Shown: in pieces, positions 22,910 through 33,400 of the stretch
Numbering within the stretch: the first letter of the stretch is position 1
How the letters are laid out: every line of letters starts with the position of its first letter
Program-made: the position numbers and the translations under genes
Source: Sphaerolaimus hirsutus
Taxonomy: Eukaryota > Nematoda > Chromadorea > Monhysterida > Sphaerolaimidae
Direction of reading: 5' to 3'
Length of the DNA stretch: 64,000 bases
NCBI GenBank assembly: GCA_964036195.1
Contig: OZ038458.1
Span: 19,171,832-19,235,831, forward strand
Notes under the pieces: model-generated
Told to the model about the DNA's origin: nothing
Seen by the model: only the letters and a program-made list of their open reading frames with translations
The model's database searches: none

Positions 22910-24769
22910 TCACAATACTTTCTGCACTCCCATCAAGCAAAACATTATCACTAAAGAAAGTACGGCGCCTCGTGAAACTTTTCCAGCGGTCGATTTGAGT
23001 AACAGCTTCAGCGGCGTATTGTTGCAGTTGTCAGTGAAGCAGCACTTGTGCGTGTGCTGCGTTTACATTTAATTAACTATGGCATTACTAGTGTGACTTG
23101 CATAGGTTATGTTTGCAATGACCCCGTGCCTGTAGTCATGTAAGCCCGCTAGTCCTGTAGTCCTGGCAGGCATTTTTTTTTACCCGTCAGTCATGTATAC
23201 ATATTTACATGACTGCCGAGGCATTATACAAAGTACACTACTGCCAGGAAACATGACTAGCGGGGTTACATGACTAGAAGGCCTGCGTTCTTGCAAGCAG
23301 GGTTCGGATATTAGCTTCTGTCGATTATCTAACACTTTTCGTATGGAATATTGATGTTGGGAAGTCATGCCGTCCGAACCGAGCTTTACAAGAACACGAA
23401 GCTTTATTTAGAAGCCGTGTTTTCGCTACAAGCTAGGACAAAAACTAGGAAAAGTCGCTGCAGCATTTGCGCGACCATTTCACACACCCCATTTGCCTTA
23501 ACCTCCTTTACAATCGTCATTAGCCTAACACAAACCACCATCCAAACAACAGTACAGTTCACATTTGCAAGCACCCACCAATCTACCTGCACGGTCATGC
23601 CGAAGCCGGCCGACGTGCTGTCCTCCTTGCACGGGTGCGCCCCCACGCAGCTCCTGTACACGCCCGCCACCGCCCACGCGTAGTGCACCACCGTTTCCTA
23701 CACGTGTGTGGAGGGAGTTGTTGGGAAGATGACACACGTGTGTCAACTGGTCTGTGTCAACTCAAGATTTATGTTTCACGTGTTCCAAATGCACATGCGG
23801 CAATGCTGAAAAATAAATATTAAGCAAGTGCATTGGAAGCTCGCTCTGCGACACGTGAAGCAGACATCTGTGTTGTGTGTGAGCCGCCATTAGGTTGTCT
23901 GCTCATTTTGTTCAGTTGCGAAGGCGCTAAATACACTGCGTTTTATCAAAGTTCCCTATTTCCCTAGTCTTACTCACTGTTAATGCAATTTTACACTCTG
24001 GGTTCGGCCGATATGATTTTTATATGGCGATATCGATGTTTAAATTTTTCTTATGCCGATATTCGATGTTTTCAAATTTTACTATGCCTATATCTTGTGG
24101 ACATGAAAGACGCGCACATAAATTAATGTCCAGTAAATTGAGGAAAATCATGCAGAAATCTCGCTCGGCCTACTCCCCCCCCCCCCCAGGGCCTCGAGGT
24201 ATAGGACAGAAGAGGAATAAATAGCCCAAGATACGTTGAAATAGCTAGAAAAAAGGTATCTTCTAATAGATGACTAAGTACATATATACCTAGCCAAAAA
24301 TAGCGATTTGAAGGTGAAAAATTACAAAAACAGTCAAAATAAAAAGTTTTTGTTTGAAAATTGGGGCAAAATCGGTAATAATTTGCTCCACATAGATGCA
24401 AAGCTGAGAGGCCTCTGGATAAGATAATAGCTGAAGCGTTTGGGGGTAACCCCCCTCTCAACCCCACCCACTACAAAACCCCTGCCACAAACGGACAATT
24501 GGCAATGAAAATGATAGGTAAAGCTACGCGCTATACCTTTTACCCATCGCTGCTCCGCTTTTTTGTGGTGGGGTAACCCCCCCCCATCGGAGACCCCCGC
24601 CCCAAGCCAACCCTGCATCCACACCTCTTCCCGGTGCGCAGTGCGTCGCAAAAGAGTCTGCCATGATCCTGCCGTCTGCGGGGGTTTCCTTGACGCACAG
24701 GATGTCCTCCTCGCCCTCGTAGCTGAGCGCGTCGTAGGTGTAGGTGCACGAGATGCACGAACTCACCCG
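22910..24769 (-). CDS. Ly6/three-finger, probably GPI-anchored protein (3 exons found, start missing)
   Basis: Exons in transcription order: 24623-24769, 23587-23697, 22910-23056; phases are all 0. Domain signs: opening CISCTYTYD, CVKETPADG, HCAPGRG, VYRSCVGAHPC, then the diagnostic closing CCFTDNCN, followed by a linker and a hydrophobic end (SLVIMFCLMG) typical of a GPI-anchor signal. This is the Ly6/uPAR/quiver type of extracellular domain, usually acting at the cell surface on receptors, channels or junctions; the specific role is unknown. The donor of exon 24623-24769 was set at GTGGAT because the other GT breaks frame. The signal-peptide exon was not found; a hydrophobic MHLPAAVLSVLLSA segment in the CpG-rich region (minus strand near 26860) has the wrong phase. 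The stop is 237 bp from the convergent INTS13 stop. Confidence 0.75.
23129..23281. repeat. TAGTCATGTAARCCCGC-family inverted repeat, short copy
   Basis: Ends CCTGTAGTCATGTAAGCCCG and GGGGTTACATGACTAGAAGG are inverted. Each terminus contains two tandem CATGTA...CCCGC units. Related elements at 39848-40230 and 47415-47815. It lies in the intron of the Ly6 gene. Confidence 0.7.
24140..24484 (-). repeat. Degenerate hAT-MITE copy
   Basis: On the minus strand it starts CAGGGGTTTTG, then G-runs, ACGCTTCAGCTATTATC, CCAATTTTC and similar blocks in the same order as the intact copies at 2112 and 59227. The left end and target duplication are not recognisable. Confidence 0.6.
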
Positions 24770-25459
24770 CTAGGTGACAATGGGACAGTGTGACTTTGAT
24801 TGCTTAGTGGTTTTGTGTGTGATAATTGTGTGGGTTTTTTAAATGGTTGGTGACGACACTTTTTAGCGGAATTTGTCACATTACAATAGTGAAAATGACG
24901 AATCAAACTTTTCATTGTTATCACGAGCGGTTTATTTTGTGCACGCTTTTTAACGTGACTTTATTCATCAAGATACGGTAGCATTGATTGTAGGTCAGCG
25001 TTCACTTCAATTAATATAGGTGTTTGATCTGTGCAGTTTGAGATTAAAAGGGAAATGGTAGACTTTATCGAAAGTGACCGTCCCGCATTCGAGCAGTTGT
25101 CATTTCAGACATTTATCCAAATTCACATCATCCTCGAAGCCTGAATGCGTTAAACCTTGTTTTATCAATCACGTCACAAAAAGTCAAGCGCTTGTCACGT
25201 CACTCGTCACAAGTTGTCACATTGGCACCTTCTCCTCGCCACCGGGACAATCACCGGTGCAGCTACACAGGGTGCTTAGGTAGGTTGTCAGGGTTAGAAT
25301 AGATGTTAGCAGGTGCGGTGGCGGTGCAACCATTTTTGGGGGGTCCCTGTCTGAGATCTGCTTATAGAGTTCATTGCGAATGGAAGCGTGCGAAAAGCTA
25401 CCAGGTTAAGATTACGTGAATTTGAAAGTATTGCTACATAGTTGAAAAGGGTCTAAACT

Positions 25460-25656
25460 GGCCGACACAATAGTTGACATCGTAAATTCGTGTCAACTGA
25501 AAGTCAACTAGAGACACGATCAAATAAAAGCATCACACTTGTAGATATACAATTAGATATGCTCTGTAGTACAGAAAAGTTGAAATCACATAATAAAAGA
25601 AAATATAGTTGAATTTAGTTGACACGAAATTTGATGTCAACTAGTCTGTGTGGATC
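25460..25656. mobile_element. AGTTGACATC-family MITE (about 200 bp)
   Basis: Ends CCGACACAATAGTTGACATC and GATGTCAACTAGTCTGTGTGG. Interior AGCATCACACTT and GAAATCACATAAT blocks are shared with the copy at the right edge of the window. No coding capacity. Confidence 0.8.
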
Positions 25657-26050
25657 CAGTTCACCGAAGGTCAATATGCAGTTTGACACGGCATCACAAA
25701 GTCACAACCAAAGATATACAAATTGTGCCGCTATATTAGTGCCTATGAAATGAAAATAAAACCAAGCGTCGTGTTATTCTGTCTCAGTTCACCTAAATAA
25801 AATAATAAAACTCAACATAAATCTGTATCCACATACAAGAACATAAATTATCGTTCAGTCCGGTGCACCGGAAGTGTGCGATCAGGTAAATTTTAAAACT
25901 GCGGTATTAAGCTTGCAGCGAGCTGTTAGCGCAGCGTGCGTGATATGATAGCCTGTCAGCGTTCTGGTGATTATAAATACGCTTGCGCATGAAATACCCC
26001 CCCCCCTGTCTTTGCTATCGCTTACCTGATATGCCACCGGATAGGGATAG

Positions 26051-26216
26051 TACACCACCGAAATTTGGGAAACTCGTGAACCTGTTTTGCAAACATTTAA
26101 GTTTACCACAATGGGGAATGTGTCAACTACTGTTGAAAGCGATGAAAAAAATTCATTTTGGTAAACTCAATTGCGTGCGAAACAAATTTATGAGTTTCCC
26201 AACTTTCTATGGTGTA
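26051..26216. repeat. Hairpin repeat
   Basis: TACACCACCGAAATTTGGG...AGTTTACCA is answered by the inverted TTTGGTAAACTC...CCCAACTTTCTATGGTGTA; arms about 58 bp at roughly 75% match. Probably an old MITE. Confidence 0.65.
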
Positions 26217-27451
26217 TTAGTGTGCGTGGCCGCTTAAGATTAGCCTCGTGGTCTGGTTTTGCAAGCGCATGCTTTTCGAAGGTAAATGTTTCTGTTGTCT
26301 GATCTCGTTATGAATGGTGGAGCGTAAATATCTGGTGTAGTGTACGGGAAATATTGATGGAAAATTGAATTTTTAGTTATTTTATTTATTTTTTATGTTG
26401 GGGGAAAATGTGTTGTAGAAAATTGTAGTGGGCGCTTAAATGCAGTTGTACCCAATCTCTTGGTTGTGAACTAGAGTCAGAATCAAAAATATACCTTAGT
26501 GTTCTCAGTGTAGCACCAAAAATAGCCCCGCCACTAACCTCAATAGAACATGTTTACCATAGGCCAGGAATAGTAAAGAATATTCAGCTAGCGTTAGAAT
26601 TTTTGCAGTGATTATCACCGGGTCTAGCCGCAGTCAGGCCGGGACTAGTGCAATATTAGCTCGACAGCCACGTGCCAGAGCAGCAATATTGCCACACATC
26701 CGGGCCGGATAGCCGGCCGCCCGCGCCGCCATCGCGCAGCGCTCGTTCGTGTCCGGCGAGCGCCCCGAGCCGCCCGACGCTCGTCCCAATCGGCTCACAC
26801 TGCAGTCGGTACCTATGCCGATGCGAATGCGCTGATAGCAGCACTGATAGGACGGCCGCTGGTAGGTGCATCGCCGCGTTTGGCCCCCATTGGGGGTGCG
26901 CCATCCGGTCGCGTGCATTTTCGCGCCGCCCCGTCTTACAGCGACCGAACTATGCGAAGTTGGGGCGCGGCGCGCTCACGCGACCGCCCGCCGCCCAGCT
27001 GCCGCGGCGGCCGGTTGTTCGGTCGGCCGACCGCCCCGCGCCGTCGGGGTGCGACTGGCGGCGCGGTTGAAAATTCACTTTCGAACCACCCCCCCCCTCA
27101 CCCTTCACCGCACCTTATCACAATGGGGACTGTAGTGAAGTGACGGCGGCGAATAAAGTCTGCAACTTGTTCACACCGGGCCGGGTTTCCATCGTGCACG
27201 TGTCGCGGCGGCGGCGGGCCGGCCCGACTGCAGCTGCAGCTAGCGGCATTGTGCGCACGTGCAGAGTGCAGACTGCAGCGGCGGCGGTTGTCTGCTGTCG
27301 CGCGCGCGCCGCATTCATGCGCCCGCGGCAGCCGACGGTTTCCACTGACCTCTTTCGCGCCGCCGCCGCCGCCACAAGCACACTGTACAGCAGTCGGGCA
27401 TTATTTTGTAGGTACAGTAGCGCGTGCAACTGAAGTCGGGTACGCAGTGTT

Positions 27452-30400
27452 TCAGGTTTTTTTAATTTGCTGACGGTTTATTTTTATGGCCCGGTCGTCG
27501 ATATATTTTTTCAATTTTTTTGCCGGCGGAAACTCTCGGTGAACGGCGCCCACGGCGTGTCGCTTGTTGCCGTCGCTTTTGCCGCGCTTGGCGGCCGGCA
27601 TCGGCACTGGAAGATTTGAAATCCAACTTCCTTGTGCAACTTTATTCCGCAAAAAGTCTCTTCAGCTTATCACAGTGAGCCACCCGGTACATACCATCCT
27701 ACTATACACAGTGACACAGTGTTACAGTGTGCAGCCGCGGCGGCGTTGTGCGTCGCGAGTAGCACAAAGTGCGTGTCGCCGCGGCGGCACTACACGGGGC
27801 CGGGGCAAATTTCCCCCTGCCGCGACGCCCGGTTGAACGCCGCCGAGCACATGGCGCACGTGCGGCGGCGGCGCGCGCTGTACAGAGACCGGGTGCCGCG
27901 CGGCGAAAATGGCCGCCCAACTGCACGGGTATGGTCATGGACAAAATTTGGGAATTTTTAAAATGAAATACTTTATTCTTCTTATATCTGCGAAGACTGT
28001 AGCTTCTGTCGCAAACTCCTGACGCAGGCTACTTATTCTGTCGCACTCCTTAAAGAGTCTTCCTTATTCTGTCGCACATCAGCAAAAAATAGCTTAATTT
28101 TACTGGTGCAATACTTTTGTCGAGTACGATACTCACCAAACACCACAGGAGGAACACGGGTTGCACGGAGCTGCAGATTGAAACCGCTGACAGTTTCAGT
28201 ACCTATATTAAATTGGGGGAGTGGTGTGAATAGGGTTGGCAAGCGATTTTTTTTAAATCGCAGCATCGAATCAGTTGTTCAAAACACTGAACTTTTTTCA
28301 AAGTAAACGTAAATGTAAATTGTTTTATTTTTACTCACCTCTGAGTACAGAAAACGTAAAGTAATTTTGTGAGTAAACGTAAATACCAGTATTTTTACTC
28401 AGGGAAAACGTAAAAGCGAGAATTTTTTAGTCGTCGCTTTCCCTACTGTTGCAAATTATATTTCTAATCTATTTTCAAGCCATTTTTGCAGCCGTATCCA
28501 TTCGTTTTAGTGTTTCTTTTTTGCTTTTTATGCCCCCAAAAGTTGTTCTCAGTTACACTTCCTGTACTCGCGTACTTTCAAAAAGTACGCGTAAAGATGA
28601 GAACTTGTATTTTGTTCTGCAGGAAACGTAAACGTATTTACTCAGTACTCGAGTATACGTATTTCTCGAGTAAACGTAAATACGTTTTAATAACTATGGA
28701 TCGAATCCGATTTTTTTAATTGCTAGCAAAAATTGCGCAACTTTTTAACTAGGAAATTTAATGCTATTGATATTTACATGCTACTGCAGTGCTCTGCAGT
28801 AATTAAAGGACCACAGAAGACATCACAGCACTTTGGCTAAAATTTGGTATAACCAGCTTCTAGCTCAGCTACATCACCCTCAAAGGTGTTTTGGGGTTGA
28901 AAAAGTGCAATCTGAAGTGAAAATCGATCAAAAAATCGATTTTCTTGAAAAAATCGGGCAGCTTAAAAAAATCCATGTTTGAGAATCCCTATGTGTGAGA
29001 CTTCTTACGGCACCTTTACACAATCGCTAATTTACCATCATCTGCATTGACGATTGGGTGACTCCCACGTGATCACATGCATTGGCATCTTCTTGTGCGA
29101 GTGTAAGAAATTTTTCATCTCTGAACAGCTGAGTCATAGTTTTTCGGGGTCGAAGGTGCGTTATTGGCCAAATCGTAATTACGGTTTTCAAAATCACTGG
29201 TAAATTGTCGTGTACTTTTGTACGGTAGTATTTTATTCCAATCCATGCATTCGATCAGATGTGAAAAACGGGAAGAAGTAAAAGCGCGGATGACACGTAG
29301 CTGACTTTCGATCTTCATGGCGAGATCGAATTTTTCGTTGGTAATGGTGCCACAGACGCTGAATGTCAACTGAATTCGTGTCAACTAAATTTTTGATTTG
29401 TTATAGATTTGTTGCATCGCATTGCAATTTGCTCAATTTCCTCCTGCAGCGGATTTGATCCCCCAACCGCCAACCCATTTTCCCAACCATCGAACCCTGG
29501 CAATTTCGAACGCTCGCACTTTCCTCACGTGATGCCGCCGGGAAGAAAAACCTGCCCATCGATATTCGCGCTTCGATAATTTTTTTGGGCCGCCGCCGCC
29601 GCGCGCGCGGCGCGACTGCAGAAGGTTTGGGGTGTAAAATTTTTGGCATTGGCCGCTGCGGCGGCGCGAACGGGACACGTGCCGCTGCGGCGGCCCCGTC
29701 GTTCGTGCTCGGTTCGGGTTGCGGCCGGAAAATGTCCGTTTTTTGGATGTAGTCGACGGGTGGCACAGGTTGCAGTGAAGTCTACCGTAATCCGACTGAA
29801 TGAGGAACCAATGTTTTTCAATTTTCGTCCATCGTTTTGCATCGCTTTCATCATCCGAGAATTTCGTGTATGTTCAATCACCAGTTTTTTTCCCTAGAAA
29901 TACGGTAAAAGTTCCCGCAAAGCACCTGGTTGGTAGAGAATTGTTTGAACTGCGGCGCGCCGCTGCGCATGCACAGTGTACAGGTCGTTCATGCATTTCT
30001 CGCCGCCGCGTCACGTTTCGAAGTAGCGCAGTGGAACGAAATGGACGCGGCGCTAATAAAATTCCATGACCCAATGACGCCCGCGCGTTTCGTTTGTGCA
30101 TCGCGTATACTTTTTCCTGCCATTGTGCACAATTGTGCGATTGTCGGCGTCGGGGGTCAAATTGTAATGGAATTTTGCTTGAATTTCGACGCTGAAATTG
30201 CGGCGTCTTTAAATGCGGCATTTTTGAGAAGGCATTTATTTCGATGGTCGAAAATATCACAGTCGCACACAGAACCTGTTCAATGTTTCAAACAAACAAA
30301 TTATGGCGGCCAATTATCAATTCTTCTAATTTTAGTCCAGTTCAGAGACATCTGGGATCGCTGCATCTCCCTGCGTAAAACACATAACTAAACGAAAATT

Positions 30401-33400
30401 TTGGTGGAAAAGTAAATGAAATGGCTGAAAGTTTATACATAACAATTTTTATTATGCCAAACTAGTTCACCAACGTAAGACAGATGATTCCATGCGTTTT
30501 CATTTTCACATTCTACTGTAAGTCTTCTCGAATAACTCCCTCTCTGTAATAAAATTGGGAAACCCTCCCATTGAATTACTCCCCCGTCTGACAAGAAAAT
30601 GGATGTATTTATAAAAATTGTACAAATGATGCAATAGTAATCAAAATACACGACGAATAAAAGTACATCGGAACCGAGTCATTGAAAGACAGTTGTAGTA
30701 TTCTAGTTGATTGAACTTACTACAAGTTAACTTGTAGTAAGTTCAATCAACTACTACACAGTCATTAAATAAACTTATCGGCAATAAAATCGTTTACTTA
30801 TCCGTGTAATCTTATTAGATCTTTACAAATGTTTCAAAGAGAAAAAACGGCACATTATTCATCCCGAAAATTTTTGACAAGAGATAAACACGTGGAATTT
30901 TTCACGAATATAAAATACGTTATTCAACCCTGGGGACAATCCAACACCTTGTAAAATGCAGAGTCAAGTCTTAATGAAATGCAAATTTGTTTAATGCCGT
31001 ACAAATTTGTCAAATGTTATGCAAAATGACAAAATTTCAGTAATTCAATCTTTTCGTTTTTATTTTGATTGATACTTTGAATGACATTTGACAATTGACA
31101 TGACACTTTACAGGGTGCGGGACTGCCACCAGATCTACAATGTGGTAAAGTGCGCATACCTCTGCCTCATCAAAATTTGTCGGTTGCTTATCAAAATCGG
31201 GCGTCTTTTTGTCCTCGTCACCCCCTTTCGCTTTTTTATCATCACCCTGTTTACTTTCTGCTTGATTCTTCTTCTCAGAAGCTTCACTCCGATCTGGTGC
31301 GAGATTTTATTGGCCCGACACGCTTTTTCGGGCAACCCGATATTTTGTAAGTACTTAGGTACTGTAAGTATTCAATTCATCGATCGAAAGACAAGAAAAG
31401 TTACAATTGACAAGAAACTATTACAAGTAAATAAAAGATAAAATAAGTCAAGTGACAGACGAGTAATCCTGCATAACATTAAGCATCCTGCATCCTGCCT
31501 ACTAATTAAGTGACAAGCGATCTTATAAGTGACAAGTGGGTTTGTAGATTAAAAGTGTCGTACTTACAAGCCCACTGACAGTAGATCACTGTCGGGCTGC
31601 CTGGAAAAAACCTCTCGGGTCAAAAAAAAGATCTCATACCTGGCGGGGCATCCATCTCGTCCGTATCGTCCGGTCTGTGCGAATTTATAAATATTTATAA
31701 TTGGGTTTAGGTGCAACGACCGTAATGAGCTAGATAGGTAAATAAAATTTACATAAAATCGAAGCATACTCCGTACTCCGCAGCATATGCAAAACGAACT
31801 GTTCTGCATTATACAGAGGAGCAGAATGCGCCGAACATTTCAAAGTTGTGCGCAGTTAATCTTGTAAGTGCCATATGGACATCAGAATGATGTGCTCCAA
31901 CCTTGTTTACCAGGGTTCGAACCTGTCAACAGACAACGTTCAGGGAGAGCTTCAAAGTCGTGGCGACCACTTAGGACCCACACACTAGTTGACATAAAAA
32001 TTCGCGTCAACTGAATTTCGGTTAATTACCTATGTGATTTCAACTTCACTGTGCGGTAGAGCATAGTTGATTTTATATCATGACATTCAATTTTCATTGT
32101 TTCTGTCAAGCGGGATGCTTTAAAAATATTGTGTTATTTCGTTGACATTCAGTTGACATTTATTTACGATGTCAACTAATGTGTGCGGGCCCTTACAAAG
32201 CAGTCACTTGCGAACGCGCATCCATCAAAGCACCTGGGCGTCCACTTGTGGTCCTCGTCGGACGCCCGCTTGCGATCGTCGGCCGCGTCGCTCGGCTGTC
32301 GGTGCGTCACCGGCGGCTCGTCGTCGGCCACGTCGCGCCCGCTCAGCGACAACAGCTGCGACAGCTCGCAGCGCAGCTCTCTGAAGTGGCCTTGCACGTT
32401 TGCCACGCGTTTCAACTTTCAGCATAGTTTTTGCGCTTTTTATGTAATACTAGAGTGCAAATCCCGCGCCAATAGGTTTTCATTACCAAATGAAGGGTGT
32501 GCTTCTTTCTAAAAGCACCGATCTACAATTTTTTCAAATTTGAGTTAGGACCATTTTTGGCATCCCCATAAAAATGCGCTTCAAAAAATATATAATATGT
32601 GGGGGGGTGCAAAATTCAATTTTGAGATATCGGGGGTCAAAAAATGGTAAAATACAGATCCTGTAATTTAAAAAAAGTACCGATCTACATCTATCAGATT
32701 TTGTGCTTGTCAAGGTACCGATCTACATGCTATTACCAATTTCCTTTAAAATGTACTGTACTACAAAAAATACCATTCACTAAATTTGATATAGCTAGTG
32801 TTATGTGTATAAACAACGATTATACCCATGCATGTGGATACCCAACAATATGCCCAAAATACCCATACCCAAAATTCATACCCATACCCAATAACCACGT
32901 ATGGGTATTGCATACTCCAAACTTTTAATTGCGATTATCTCAAAATCGATTTTTTTTGTAGATTGGTACTTTTAGAAGCACACCCTTCATATGCTTGCGG
33001 ACGGAGTTAACTTTGACCACGGAGGTCAATGCTTCGCTCAAAACGATGCCTTTGTCACGCCGCTTCATAGGCGCTGCATCAAATTGTCTTCCGGCATTAA
33101 ATAGTCCAAATCGGCACAGAAATGGCGAGCTTATTGACATTCGAAATCAATTGGCCAGATCAGCCATGTAAAATGACCACCAAGTATATGATAAAAAAAC
33201 GTTTTTCAATGTTTTCCATGTTTTGACATTGTTTTTGTTGCCGTTCAAAGCATTACAAATCCACTGTCTATTGATTTAAGACGTTGAGCTTAGGCATGCA
33301 CATTGTGGCCTTGAATTCCATGAAAAATTCGAAAAGTCTTGTCGGATTTTTGAACTTTCGAATTTTTTGAAAAATAAATAGATTTTTATGTATTTTTTCA

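Larger units (their letters stand above)
24770..27451. promoter_or_regulatory. Ly6-gene 5' region with CpG-rich island (about 26640-27430)
   Basis: No conserved exon found. 26640-27430 is strikingly G+C- and CpG-rich (CGGCGG, GCGCGCGC words) against an A/T-rich background, which suits a promoter, most likely for the minus-strand Ly6 gene. Reading frames here are low-complexity Arg/Ala/Pro translations of GC repeats. The interval also contains the MITE at 25460-25656 and a hairpin at 26051-26216. Confidence 0.4.

Noticed and set aside
23120-23290. Regularly repeated CATGTA/CCCGC units suggesting a CRISPR-like or satellite array.
   Set aside because: The units are arranged as inverted termini of a transposon-like element, with no array of equal spacers, and the host is a eukaryote.
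29930-30391. 153-codon + strand frame in a CpG-rich block, and a 128-codon minus frame over it.
   Set aside because: Both overlap, neither has a credible start or splice context, and neither resembles a family; more likely regulatory or intron DNA of the kinase gene.
31905-31945. GGTTCGAACC word resembling a tRNA T-arm (also GGTTCGATTCC on the minus strand at 13232-13243).
   Set aside because: No acceptor stem, D-arm or anticodon arm could be folded around either; at most tRNA-derived fragments.
32940-33140. Minus-strand ORF (66 codons) as an extra kinase exon.
   Set aside because: It overlaps the end of the 32491-32989 inverted-repeat element, and the kinase exons on either side already join in phase to give the canonical RMEFAELRCEL motif.
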